Part shown: positions 8,289-17,317 of the stretch, piece after piece
Position numbering within the stretch: the first letter of the stretch is position 1
Layout: each line of letters starts with the position of its first letter
Translations under genes and position numbers: made by a program
Notes under the pieces: generated by a model
What the model was told of the DNA's origin: nothing
Database searches by the model: none
The model's input: the letters and a program-made list of their open reading frames with translations, nothing else
Source: Noviherbaspirillum aerium
GTDB lineage: Bacteria > Pseudomonadota > Gammaproteobacteria > Burkholderiales > Burkholderiaceae_D
Reading direction: 5' to 3'
Assembly: GCF_008929045.1 (NCBI RefSeq)
Contig: NZ_VFAH01000014.1
Coordinates: forward strand, 62,001 to 126,000
DNA length: 64,000 nucleotides

Positions 8289-9725
8289 ATGCACCGCACA
8301 GAAAAGACTGAAACAAGCAACGTTGGCACCAAGACCAGGAAGGATGGAGAAGGCCTGCCGGGCGGCATCGGCACCCGGGTCAGGATGCTGCAGGGAGCAC
8401 GCGTGCGCCAGGCATTCATCGCCATGCGGTCGAGTTTCTGGTTTCTCCCGGCGCTCATCGTCCTGGCTTCGATGGCGCTTGCATTAGGCCTGGTGGAGCT
8501 GGATCAGCATGCCGGCAAGGCATGGATGCAATGGAACCCGCGATGGTTCGAGAATGATGCGGAGGGCGCCCGCAGTATCCTGCAGACGATTGCCGGCTCG
8601 ATGGCCACCGTCGCGGGCGTGGTCTTTTCCATCACCATCGTCGCGCTGGCGCAGGCATCGACCCAGTACACCACCCGTGTCCTGCGCAATTTCATGCGCG
8701 ACCGCCTCAACCAGTCGATGCTCGGCATCTTCATCGGCGTCTTTCTCTACTGCCTGCTGGTGATGCGCTTCATCAATGACAGCTTCGTTCCTTCGGTGGC
8801 GCTGCTTGCGGCCGTGGCGCTGACGATCCTGGCCAGCGCCACCTTCATCATCTTCATCCACCACATCGCCTCTTCCATCCAGGCTTCGGAACTGGCGAAA
8901 TCGATCACCTTGGAAACGATGGCTGCGCTGGACACGGAATTTCCGGCGCACGGCTCGCCGAATCGCCATCCGCACGATAGCGCCGCGCCGGAAGCGACAT
9001 GGCAGCCGCTGCCCGCGCGGGACGTGGGCTATATCCAGACCGTCGACGTGCAAGCGCTCATCGACTTCGCCTGCCAGTACGACACTATCGTGCGCATGGA
9101 ATGCGACGTCGGCGATTTCGTGGCGCAAGGCTGGACCATGGCCTATATCGCCGGAACGCAGCCGGCCAGCGAAAAGATGATCGAGTACGTCAACCATATC
9201 TATGTGGTGGACAGCTACCGGACCATCGACCAGGACGCGGCGTTCGGATTCCGCCAGCTGGTCGACATTTCCCTCAAGGCGCTGTCGCCCGGAATCAACG
9301 ATACAACCACCGCGGTAACCTGTATCGAACACCTGTCCGCGCTGCTGGCTTATTGCGCGCCGCGTCCGGTGCGCCCGCCATGGCATGTGCACGATGGAAA
9401 ATTGCGGCTGATCGCGCAGCCGCGCAGTTTTGATTATCTGGTGTCGCTGGCGTTCGAACAGATCCTGGAAAATGCCAAGGGCAATACCGAAATTCTCCTG
9501 CGCCTGATGGCGGCGATCGAGAGGATAGCGGACTCGCTTTGCGACATCGAGCGATTGCAGCCGCTGCGGGAGCAGCTGGATGCAATCGCCGAAATCATCG
9601 AATCCGAAACCAAGACCGCGAACTCCCGCCGCCGGCTGCAGGAAAGGCTGTCCGCCGTACGGCAGGCACTCGAGGAAAAAAAGGGAATGTCGCCCGCTGA
9701 AGTCGCGCGCCTCAGATCGCGATGA
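8289..9725 (+). CDS. DUF2254 inner membrane protein
   Basis: The product (478 aa from the ATG at 8289) has four N-terminal membrane helices: FWFLPALIVLASMALALGL, an ATVAGVVFSITIVALAQAS helix, GIFIGVFLYCLLVMRFI and VALLAAVALTILASATFII. A soluble domain of about 300 residues follows. The motif STQYTTRVLRNFMRD between helices 2 and 3 and the later FGFRQLVDISLKALSPGIND are DUF2254 hallmarks. The function is unknown. The frame is open further upstream from a GTG at 8241; ATG 8289 has AAAAGAG at a suitable distance. Confidence 0.85.
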   Translation: MHRTEKTETSNVGTKTRKDGEGLPGGIGTRVRMLQGARVRQAFIAMRSSFWFLPALIVLASMALALGLVELDQHAGKAWMQWNPRWFENDAEGARSILQTIAGSMATVAGVVFSITIVALAQASTQYTTRVLRNFMRDRLNQSMLGIFIGVFLYCLLVMRFINDSFVPSVALLAAVALTILASATFIIFIHHIASSIQASELAKSITLETMAALDTEFPAHGSPNRHPHDSAAPEATWQPLPARDVGYIQTVDVQALIDFACQYDTIVRMECDVGDFVAQGWTMAYIAGTQPASEKMIEYVNHIYVVDSYRTIDQDAAFGFRQLVDISLKALSPGINDTTTAVTCIEHLSALLAYCAPRPVRPPWHVHDGKLRLIAQPRSFDYLVSLAFEQILENAKGNTEILLRLMAAIERIADSLCDIERLQPLREQLDAIAEIIESETKTANSRRRLQERLSAVRQALEEKKGMSPAEVARLRSR

Positions 9726-9876
9726 GACGACATGCCTTGTAGCTGGCCGCGCAGGCTGCGGCGGGCCTGCAGCGCGGCCGCTCCGCAGCACGGCAGAGGA
9801 CAGAGGGCAACCACAAGACATTGCATCAACCCCGCCAGCGCCTTGAAGCGGGAGCGGCATTCCCGCCCTGTCGCCT

Positions 9877-12708
9877 TCAACGCGCCTTGCGTTTCTTCGT
9901 GATGGTGCTCATCAGCTCGCTTATGCTGACCGGCTTGACCATATGGTCGTCGAATCCGGCTTGCGCGGTGGATGCCTTGTCGCGGTCCTGGCCCCAGCCG
10001 GTCAGTGCGACGAGCAAGGGCTGAGCCTGGGCGGCGTATTCGCGGATGCGCCGCGCCACATCGTAGCCGCTCATGTCAGGCAGGCCCAGGTCCAGCAGGA
10101 TGACATCCGGCGACATGCGTTCGAACGCCTCGATTGCGGACTGGCCGGTGTGCACCGCGCTCACTTGATGGCCAAGTATCTCCAGGATCTGGGCCGTCGT
10201 GGTAGCGGCATCGACATTGTCGTCGACCAGCAGGATGCGAAGCGCCTCCTTTTGGGCATCTTCCGTCGGCGAGGAAGAAACCGGTCCGGGCGATGCGGGG
10301 TCACTGCCCGAGGCATGCGGCAGATGAACGGCGAATTCGCTACCCTTGCCTTCCCCGTCGCTGCGCGCAAGCACAGTCCCGCCATGCAGGCTGACCAGTC
10401 CCTGCACCAGAGACAAGCCGATGCCGAGGCCGCCGTGGCGGCGGTCGATCGGATGCTCTACCTGCGTGAACATGTCGAAGACCTTGGTCAGCATGCCGGC
10501 GGGAATGCCGATGCCGTTGTCACGCACGCGAACGATATATTCCTCCGGCGCCGCTTCCACTTCCACATGGAGCTGCCCCCCGGGCAGGGTATATCGCGCC
10601 GCATTGTTGATCAGGTTGGAAAACACTTGCGCCAGGCGCACCGGATCACAGACGATGTCCGTCGGCACGCCGGGAAGCGAAATCGACAGATTGTGGCGCG
10701 CCGCCTGAACATGCGGCTGGCTGGTTTCGACAGCCGCATTGATCACGTTGGCCAGCGTGGTCCTTTCCTTCTGCAGCACGATCTTTCCGGCGGTGATGCG
10801 CGAGATGTCGAGCAGATCGTCAACCAGCCTTGCCAGCTGCTGCGCCTGCCTTTCCATGAGCCGGGCCGATGACATGATGCGGCGCGTGTCTTCCGGCGCC
10901 AGCTTGATGATTTCCAGTCCGTTGATGATGGGCGCCAGCGGATTGCGCAATTCATGCGCCAGGGTCGCCAGGAACACGTCTTTTCGCCGATCCGATTCCT
11001 TGAGCGTGCTGTAGAGCTCCGCGTTTTCAATGGCGATCGCCGCCCGCCGGGCGAGGTCCTCGGCCATGGCAAGGTCTTCGAGCGTGTAGCTTCGCATCGA
11101 TTCGGCGGCGACGAAGGTCAGTACCCCGAGGCACCTTCCGTGTGCCATGAGGGGCGCGCAGATGTAGGACGTCAGGCCAAGCGAGCGCAGGATGCGCTTG
11201 TATTCGGGATCGATGTCCGCCACCTCGAACATCTCTTCGGTAATGAGGGGAACAAAGATCGACTTGCCCGTGCGGACCGCTTCCCAGGCACCGTTCGGGC
11301 TTTTTTTATCCGGTGGAAAGCGCTTCTGAAGCTCATGGGCCAGCGCCACCTTTTCGGGATCGATGTGCGCTACCGCCACGCGGGAAAGAATATCCGGAGC
11401 GGCCAGCAGATCGACCGCGCACCAGTCTGCAAATCCCGGCACGGCGAGTTGCGCAACCTTGTCCAGCGTGCCCTGGCGGTCCACGAACTCGGCCAGTTCC
11501 GCACTGGCCTGCGCCAGAAAGGCGAGGTCCCTCTCCTTCCGCAGGCGTTCCGTGACGTCGATGCAGACACCCGCTATCTTTTCCACCTCGCCGCCTTCGC
11601 CAATAAAGAGCACCGCCTGGCTTTCAAGCCAGTGGATGCTCTTGTCCGGCCAGACGATGCGGTATGCGCAGCGATAATCTTCGTTTCGGGCCAGCGCCGA
11701 TTCCACCACCTTTGCCAGCGATTCCCGATCCTCCGGATGGACATGCTCCAGATACTCAGCCATTGGAAGGCTGCGCACGCTCTCCGGCAATCCATGCAAT
11801 TCGGCCATGCCATGCAGCCAGTGCCCCTGGCCGGTCCGCAAGTCCCAATGCCAGCCGCCCATGCGTCCGGCCTTGAGCGCGAGCGACATCCGCGCCTCGG
11901 TTTCGGCGGCCTTGGTTTCCAGCTGCTTCTTTTCCGTGATGTTGGTGGCAAGGACCGTCACTCCAGCCTGCGACGGAAAGAGATGGTTCTCGAACCATTG
12001 CCGGGTCTTTTCATAAAAACTCAGCACGGTGGCCTTTTGCTGTGTCTGGAATGTCCATTCCAGGGCCTTGGAATAAGCGCTGCCGGCGTATTCGGGAAAC
12101 AGCTCCTGATGGGTCTTCCCCATGATGGCTTCCGCCGTCAGGCCCACGAATTCCGCTGCCCGGGCGCTGACGAAGGTGACGCGCCCCTGGCTGTCGTAAC
12201 TGATCACATACTCCGCCACGCTTGCCAGGATCAGCGACAGGTATTGCCGGGCCGCCGCGAGCTCTTCCCGTTCCCGCTTCTGCACGGTGATGTCGCGCTG
12301 TACGCACACCCAGAAAAGCTGGCCGTTATGCCGCAATGCGGTGATGCGCGAGTGCGTAAAGAAGGTCGCGCCTTCCCTGTTCCGGTTATGCCACTCTCCC
12401 TCCCACACGCCATGCTGGCGCAGAGTATCCATCACCCCGCTGACGATACGGTCGTTTTCGCCAGCCTGGTAGGCGTTGAGTGCGGTGACGTGCATCCCGA
12501 TGAGGGCGCCCCGCGCATAACCGAACATCGCGTCCTCGGCGGGGTTCGTATAAATGATGATCCCGTCTTCGGTCGAAACGCTGACGCCTTCCGACATGCT
12601 GTCCAGTACCATTTCATGAAAGGCGCCGAGCACCGATGACGGATCGGGCATGGAAGGCAAGGCATGTGTGTCGATGACATCGGGGATGGGCGGGATATCA
12701 AGTGACAT
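9877..12708 (-). CDS. Hybrid sensor histidine kinase, PAS-PAS-PAS-GAF-HisKA-HATPase-REC
   Basis: The 943-aa product has no membrane segment, so it is a cytoplasmic sensor. PAS domains occupy roughly residues 31-145, 153-261 and 273-389 (the third is PAS_3-like, with WHWDLRTGQG and HVHPEDR), and a GAF domain 396-565. The dimerisation box LATLAHELRNPL carries the phosphorylated His at about 585. An HATPase domain with GGLGIGLSLVQGLV follows, then a receiver from about 822 with acceptor Asp near 873 (VILLDLGLPDMSG) and Lys in VKP. ATG 12708 has AAGAGAAA upstream; the frame is open to 12861. The signal is unknown. Confidence 0.92.
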   Translation of the reverse strand: MSLDIPPIPDVIDTHALPSMPDPSSVLGAFHEMVLDSMSEGVSVSTEDGIIIYTNPAEDAMFGYARGALIGMHVTALNAYQAGENDRIVSGVMDTLRQHGVWEGEWHNRNREGATFFTHSRITALRHNGQLFWVCVQRDITVQKREREELAAARQYLSLILASVAEYVISYDSQGRVTFVSARAAEFVGLTAEAIMGKTHQELFPEYAGSAYSKALEWTFQTQQKATVLSFYEKTRQWFENHLFPSQAGVTVLATNITEKKQLETKAAETEARMSLALKAGRMGGWHWDLRTGQGHWLHGMAELHGLPESVRSLPMAEYLEHVHPEDRESLAKVVESALARNEDYRCAYRIVWPDKSIHWLESQAVLFIGEGGEVEKIAGVCIDVTERLRKERDLAFLAQASAELAEFVDRQGTLDKVAQLAVPGFADWCAVDLLAAPDILSRVAVAHIDPEKVALAHELQKRFPPDKKSPNGAWEAVRTGKSIFVPLITEEMFEVADIDPEYKRILRSLGLTSYICAPLMAHGRCLGVLTFVAAESMRSYTLEDLAMAEDLARRAAIAIENAELYSTLKESDRRKDVFLATLAHELRNPLAPIINGLEIIKLAPEDTRRIMSSARLMERQAQQLARLVDDLLDISRITAGKIVLQKERTTLANVINAAVETSQPHVQAARHNLSISLPGVPTDIVCDPVRLAQVFSNLINNAARYTLPGGQLHVEVEAAPEEYIVRVRDNGIGIPAGMLTKVFDMFTQVEHPIDRRHGGLGIGLSLVQGLVSLHGGTVLARSDGEGKGSEFAVHLPHASGSDPASPGPVSSSPTEDAQKEALRILLVDDNVDAATTTAQILEILGHQVSAVHTGQSAIEAFERMSPDVILLDLGLPDMSGYDVARRIREYAAQAQPLLVALTGWGQDRDKASTAQAGFDDHMVKPVSISELMSTITKKRKAR

Positions 12709-13113
12709 GGATTTCTCTTTTGGACAGGACGACTGTTGCGGTCGGAATGCATTGCTTGACAAGGCGTCCGCGCGGATTCCGCATTCAGCGACCCATTCTA
12801 AGCCAGGCATGGTGCCGAAACAAATAATCCCGGCCGTGCTGCTTTGAAGCTCCTCCCGCAACCTCTTCCGGGACGGTTATTTTCAGGGCCGGCTGGCGCA
12901 GCATTTGCAAGTCCATCGGCCCGGCCGGCCCTGCGGATAGTGGATAGTGAGGCGTACGAAAGCTTCCCTTCGCTGACTCCGGTTGCTGCCGCAGGATGCA
13001 GGACAGGTTGGCAAAACCGCCAGACCAGCGGCGAGAAGCTGGAGCGGATTGCAGGTGGGTGGCTGGAAGAATCGGTTTGCCTCGGGAGGCGGGGCAAGGC
13101 GGGAGAATCGGCC
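12709..13113. other. Intergenic with one copy of a 14-mer repeat
   Basis: No gene is seen. AGCGGATTGCAGGT at 13043-13056 is the reverse complement of a 14-mer also present at 20197-20210 and 58043-58056. The promoter of the hybrid kinase should lie here but was not identified. Confidence 0.4.
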
Positions 13114-13240
13114 CTAGGCTGTGTTTGATAAGCCGCTGCGCGATCCGGATTGGCGCCTGCGGTGCTCGGCGTACCCTGCGTACGCGTGCGCTCACCGGCG
13201 CCAATCCGGACCGCTCGCAACCCTATCAAACACAGCCTAG
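13114..13240. repeat. Large palindromic repeat element (127 bp) with 17-bp perfect arms
   Basis: CTAGGCTGTGTTTGATA (13114-13130) is exactly repeated inverted as TATCAAACACAGCCTAG (13224-13240). The interior also folds back: ATCCGGATTGGCGCC near 13144 matches GGCGCCAATCCGGA near 13197. It could form one long hairpin or be a non-autonomous mobile palindrome. Its right end shares the CTAG with the next element. Confidence 0.75.
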
Positions 13241-13409
13241 TGGTATGAGTTGGAAATTTGTTGAAAGCCAATGTGGCGAAATCATGTCGAGGCAAGGAAA
13301 AAAGCACAGCAAGGCCGCGCCTTGTCATTCGTTGCGCGTATTGTTGACGCAGTATCGGCATGCTTCCCGTCCACCATTTGATCAACAAATGTTTAACTCG
13401 CACCACTAG
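13237..13409 (+). mobile_element. MITE-like element, copy A (173 bp)
   Basis: The element begins and ends with CTAG and has imperfect terminal inverted repeats of about 26 bp: left TGGTATGAGTTGG then AAATTTGTTGA, right (inverted) TGGTGCGAGTTAA then ACATTTGTTGA. It matches 17118-17290 in reverse complement with about three differences, and 34011-34177 more distantly. It has no coding capacity. Its right CTAG supplies the TAG stop codon of the DUF1028 gene. Confidence 0.8.
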
Positions 13410-14062
13410 GGCCTGGGAATCTCGATGCGCTTGGGAAGGCCGAGCACATTCGGCAGGATCTTCTCCCGGTACACCTGGAACAGGCGTTGCAGTTCTTCCA
13501 TCGGTGCGTCATGATCATCGACACGGATATCGCACAGCGCATATTCCTCGGCCGAAAATACGAGTATGTTCACCGAACGCTCGCCCTTGAGGTCTCCACC
13601 GGCCTCGTCTCCCGCCAGCAAGGCCAGCATGAGCCGTTCCGCCAGGTCGAGATGCTCGGTGCCGTGCATTGTCTCCAGCGCTCTTTCCAGCACCTGCGGC
13701 CCGGGCAAGCGGTTTCCCTGGACGCTGCAATGGCGTCCTTCAAGATGCCCCGACCACTTGACGGTTCCGGTGCCGGTCCACGCCGCCGTTCGTCCCTGGT
13801 TGTCGACGACGCCTACCTGTCGCCTGTGTGCATTCGCGTCCGTGGCCATAACGCGCCTTAGCGCTTCGTCGGCAGAGGCGCCCTGCTCGAGAAGCCGCAG
13901 CCCATCATAGGCGAGATACGGGTTGGTCAGCGCTTGCGAGGCGATGGCGCCGACATTGGCAACCGCATGGCATGCAAGCTTGCCTACGGCCTGCACCGCG
14001 GTTGCGGCAGCCACGCCGATCTGTCCGGTGCGGCTGCAACGCGCGACGATGGAAAACGTCAT
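13406..14062 (-). CDS. DUF1028 family protein (Ntn-hydrolase-like)
   Basis: The 218-aa product opens with MTFSIVARCSRTGQIGVA and continues with AVQAVGKLACHAVANVGAIA and QALTNPYLAYDGLRLLEQG, the DUF1028 pattern. The family has an Ntn-hydrolase-like fold and often sits with amino-acid or peptide catabolism genes; its reaction is unproven. ATG 14062 was chosen because GGAGA lies seven bases upstream and the family begins at MTFSIVA; a TTG at 14080 is possible. The stop codon lies inside the end of MITE copy A, so the C-terminus may have been altered by insertion. Confidence 0.87.
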   Translation of the reverse strand: MTFSIVARCSRTGQIGVAAATAVQAVGKLACHAVANVGAIASQALTNPYLAYDGLRLLEQGASADEALRRVMATDANAHRRQVGVVDNQGRTAAWTGTGTVKWSGHLEGRHCSVQGNRLPGPQVLERALETMHGTEHLDLAERLMLALLAGDEAGGDLKGERSVNILVFSAEEYALCDIRVDDHDAPMEELQRLFQVYREKILPNVLGLPKRIEIPRP

Positions 14063-14562
14063 GACATGTCTCCAAGGCAAATCAGCTGCGATCCGTGCAT
14101 TGAATCACGGTACTTCCACTAGAGAAGAGTAAAGAAAAGAGAAGTCGTTCCCGAACAGAACGCCGCCGCAATGGCTTTCCGGCATCGCCCCGCTGCACTC
14201 GCACTTGCCTTTGCACTTGCACCGGCATGCGCCATCGGGTCAAGGTGCGGATTTCACATCAACGGCCGACGCCCTGCTTCTGTCCACGCCGGCGGGACGC
14301 CCTGCCCCTTCGAACACGTCCCCGCCCCGCCCGGCAATAGAGCGGATGCGGCAATGCTTCCGATAAGCACAAGCGCATTTCCCCGATTATGCCGATTTCA
14401 TGAACAGTGAATCCAGAGAAAGGCGGTTTATCTATTCCGGCTGGCTGGCTATAGTTCAGTCACTGCGTCACTTGCAAAACGAAAGTAACAAGCCGGTTCG
14501 CCGGCGGGCGTGCAAGTCTCGCTGCAATCAAGTTATCAACTTAACGTCTCAGGAGAATGAAC
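14063..14562. other. Intergenic, nothing recognised
   Basis: This 500-bp region lies upstream of the DUF1028 gene (minus) and the DUF4148 gene (plus). No gene or repeat was recognised. Confidence 0.4.
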
Positions 14563-14874
14563 ATGAAAGCCAAATCGCTGATTACCGCCCTGCTGCTTAC
14601 CGTCACCGCCGGCGCTTACGCGCAGGAATTCGTGCAGCCGGATGCCGGTTTTGTTTCGACAAAGACCCGCGCCGAAGTCGTGCAGGAACTGGCCGAAGCC
14701 AATGCCGCCGGCACCTCTTCGGTTGCCATGAAAGACAGCGACTATCCGGTCGCCGCCGCGCAAGCTGCTTCTGTCGTCCAAGCCAGGACGCGCGCGGAGG
14801 TGGTCGCCGAACTGAAAGAGTACAAGCGCGAAAATCCGCGCGGCTATCTCTACAGCTACTACTTTGGCCACTAA
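14563..14874 (+). CDS. DUF4148 exported protein
   Basis: The 103-aa product starts with a signal peptide (MKAKSLITALLLTVTAGAYA, cleavage before QEF) and carries two copies of a TRAEVV(Q/A)EL motif, the DUF4148 signature of Burkholderiales. The ATG at 14563 is preferred to the one at 14557, because the ribosome binding site AGGAG (14551-14555) is seven bases from the former and only one from the latter. It is periplasmic and of unknown function. A dispersed repeat begins right at its stop codon. Confidence 0.85.
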   Translation: MKAKSLITALLLTVTAGAYAQEFVQPDAGFVSTKTRAEVVQELAEANAAGTSSVAMKDSDYPVAAAQAASVVQARTRAEVVAELKEYKRENPRGYLYSYYFGH

Positions 14875-14925
14875 AGCGGTTTCACCCTGCACTGCCTGCC
14901 GACCCCGGACAGGTTGCCGCCCTCG
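14871..14925 (+). repeat. Dispersed ~54-bp repeat, copy 2
   Basis: This stretch aligns with 722-775 (GGTTTCACCCTG, CCCGGACAG). It starts at the TAA stop of the DUF4148 gene and overlaps a strong hairpin. Confidence 0.5.
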
Positions 14926-14960
14926 AAAGCGCCGCGGGAACATGGCGCTTTCGAGGGCGG
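14917..14960. terminator. Strong 17-bp hairpin between convergent genes
   Basis: CCGCCCTCGAAAGCGCC (14917-14933) pairs perfectly with GGCGCTTTCGAGGGCGG (14944-14960) over a 10-base loop. It sits between the ends of the DUF4148 gene (plus) and the LOV kinase gene (minus). No T-run is present, so termination would be factor-assisted or bidirectional; this is inference. Confidence 0.55.
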
Positions 14961-14978
14961 CGGGCGGCGGGGTTCCCC

Positions 14979-16715
14979 TTATCCCTCGTGCCGGAAATTG
15001 GCAGACGCCCCTCTCGCGGCGGCGTCTTTCGTGTTGAGCGCGGCCCGGATCCGGTCCGCCAGCTCGGTGCGCCGGTACGGCTTTACCAGCATGGAGTAAG
15101 TTGCCGTATTGATGCCCTGGCTGGACAGTTCATCCATGTAGCCGGTCGCAAACAGCACGGGCAATTCCGGAATCCGCTGCCGTGCGCGCTCGGCCAGTAC
15201 CAGGCCGTTTATCCCGCCCGGCATCATGATGTCCGTAAACAGCAGGTCGATTTTTCCGGTGCGGTCGAGAAGCTTCAGCGCTTCTTCACCGCTGTGCGCG
15301 GCGAGCACGCGATAGCCGATGGAACGCAGATACGCATCCGTCACCTGCAGCACATCGTCGCTGTCCTCGACGAGCAGGATGGTCTGCGGCTCGGTTTGCA
15401 GGTCCGGCATCAGGTCGGGAATGTCTTCGGGCTCCGGCGGCACGGTGCGCTCCGTCGCCACGGGGAAGATCATGTGAACCGTCGTACCCTTGCCGGGCGT
15501 GCTTTCGATCTCCATGCGTCCCTGCGACTGCTGGACGAAGCCGTGCACCATCGCCAGGCCGAGCCCGGTTCCCGTTTCCTTGGTGGTGAAGAAAGGCTCG
15601 GTCGCACGGTGCGCGACTTCGGGTGCCATGCCCTCGCCCTCGTCGATCACGCAAATCACGACATAGGTCCCGCTCGGCAGATGATGCATGTCGGTGCGGT
15701 CCTTGTCATGGATGGTGGCCGTCGCAATGGTGATCTTGCCGCCCCTGGGCATGGCATCGCGGGCATTGATCAGCACGTTGAGCAGTGCCATCTCCATGTG
15801 CGTCGGATCGATCGTGCACGACGGAAGCCCCGGCTTCAGATCCAGCCGCAGGTCGACCTTGTCGCCCAGCGTGCGCACCAGCATTTCGCTGAACTCGACC
15901 ACGAGCGCGTTGAGACTGACGCGCCTGGGTTCGAGGCGCTGCTTGCGCGCGAAAGTCAGCAGTTGCTGCGTGAGCCTTCCGCCTTTTTCCGCGGCGCGCT
16001 GGGCATGGTCCAGCGCCTGCAGGACCGTGGCGTCGTTGCGCATCCGCTGTTCGATGACTTCGAGATTGCCGGTGATGACTTGCAGGAGATTGTTGAAGTC
16101 GTGCGCGAGGCCGGCGGTGAGCTGGCCAATCGCCTCCATCTTCTGCGCATGCCGGAACGATTGTTCGGAAACCCGCCGTCTCGTGATGTCGATCTGCGAG
16201 GCGAACCAGTACAGCAGCTTGCCATTCTGGTCGAAGATCGGGCCGATGAATAATGCGTTCCAGAATGAAGTGCTGTCGGCCTTGTAGTTCAGGATATCCA
16301 CGGCGACCGCGCGCTGTTCCTTCAGTGCTGCGCGTACCTCGGCCACCGTATCGGGGTCGGTGAGTTCGCCCTGCAGGAAACGGCAATTTCTTCCGAGCAC
16401 ATCCTCTTCGCGATAATTGGTCAGATCCAGGAAGGCGCGGTTCACGAACACGATCGGGTTGTCCGGCTGGTTGGGATCGGTGACAACCATTGGCATGCGT
16501 GTCATCTCGACCGCGGCAAAGAATACGCTGCTGCGATCGTCGAGACCGGGACGCGTGATGTAGCTGGCCTGCCAGTGCCGGACTCCAGGACCTCCAAGCG
16601 GGTGGTAGGCATTGCCTTCCAGTTCCCCGTCGGCCTGCACGCCGACGCTGGCGCCATCGCCCTGCACATTGAGAGTTTTCTTGTCGTCGTCGTCGCGCTT
16701 GCCGCCAGTTGCCAT
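14979..16715 (-). CDS. Blue-light LOV hybrid histidine kinase (LOV-HisKA-HATPase-REC)
   Basis: The 578-aa soluble product has a LOV domain at about residues 65-180. It carries the flavin-binding motif GRNCRFLQG with photoactive Cys at 111, NYREEDVLG before it, ILNYKADSTSFWNALFIGPI after it, and FASQIDI with the conserved Gln. LOV domains bind FMN and form a Cys adduct in blue light. Next come AGLAHDFNNLL with His at about 206, an ATPase domain (NVLINARDAMP, GTGLGLAMVHGFV) and a C-terminal receiver with DIMMPGG. The GGAG eight bases before ATG 16715 supports the start. The target is unknown; a stand-alone receiver lies 600 bp away. Confidence 0.93.
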   Translation of the reverse strand: MATGGKRDDDDKKTLNVQGDGASVGVQADGELEGNAYHPLGGPGVRHWQASYITRPGLDDRSSVFFAAVEMTRMPMVVTDPNQPDNPIVFVNRAFLDLTNYREEDVLGRNCRFLQGELTDPDTVAEVRAALKEQRAVAVDILNYKADSTSFWNALFIGPIFDQNGKLLYWFASQIDITRRRVSEQSFRHAQKMEAIGQLTAGLAHDFNNLLQVITGNLEVIEQRMRNDATVLQALDHAQRAAEKGGRLTQQLLTFARKQRLEPRRVSLNALVVEFSEMLVRTLGDKVDLRLDLKPGLPSCTIDPTHMEMALLNVLINARDAMPRGGKITIATATIHDKDRTDMHHLPSGTYVVICVIDEGEGMAPEVAHRATEPFFTTKETGTGLGLAMVHGFVQQSQGRMEIESTPGKGTTVHMIFPVATERTVPPEPEDIPDLMPDLQTEPQTILLVEDSDDVLQVTDAYLRSIGYRVLAAHSGEEALKLLDRTGKIDLLFTDIMMPGGINGLVLAERARQRIPELPVLFATGYMDELSSQGINTATYSMLVKPYRRTELADRIRAALNTKDAAARGASANFRHEG

Positions 16716-17117
16716 ATTCGCTCCGGTATACCCAGCCGTTCTACTGCATCATGACCTTTTAAAAGACTGACCCGGCGCAGGACGTATCGTCGGGAATGTT
16801 CGATTGACGATTATGCAAGCGCCATACCACATACGGACTTCCCGCCCGCAAGGCAGTTCCGTCACGGCGCCGAACTCATCGGAGCCGGAACAACGGACAC
16901 ATCCGGGATGTCTGCATAATGCCTGTCCAATCCTGCAAGACGTTTCAGTGCCGCTGATCGAGCCGTGAAGAACGGCGTTTCGAGGTACGACTTCCTAGTT
17001 CTGCCAACTGTGAACCGCCGCGTCGTTTGGTGGAGCAGCGGCAAGACCAGTAAAATGCCGGGCGGCAGCTCTTGCTTGACCGATGACAATCGCCGCAACG
17101 AACAGTGCAGTGAGTTC
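16716..17117. other. Intergenic, nothing recognised
   Basis: This is the upstream region of the LOV kinase. No gene was recognised; short frames here have no family resemblance. Confidence 0.4.
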
Positions 17118-17290
17118 CTAGCGGTGCGAGTTAAACATTTGTTGATCAAATGGTGGACGGGAAGCATGCCGATACTGCGTCAACAATACGCGCAACGAAT
17201 GACAAGGCGCGGCCTTGCTGTGCTTTTTTCCTTGCCTCGACATGATTTCGCCACATTTGCTTTCAACAAATTTCCAACTCACACCACTAG
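17118..17290 (-). mobile_element. MITE-like element, copy B (173 bp, inverted relative to copy A)
   Basis: Its reverse complement matches 13237-13409 over the whole length with about three substitutions, including both CTAG ends and the terminal inverted repeats. It ends 27 bases before the receiver gene start, so it may carry or replace that gene's promoter. Together with copy A it forms an inverted pair around 3.7 kb. Confidence 0.8.
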
Positions 17291-17317
17291 TGATCTTTGC
17301 AAAGAACACCCGTTTTT

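Noticed and set aside
10954-12639. 561-codon plus-strand open frame
   Set aside because: It is antisense to the PAS/GAF hybrid kinase, whose domains are clear.
14400-16253. 617-codon plus-strand open frame
   Set aside because: It is antisense to the LOV hybrid kinase and crosses the DUF4148 gene; it has no family resemblance, and high-GC codon bias on the opposite strand explains it.
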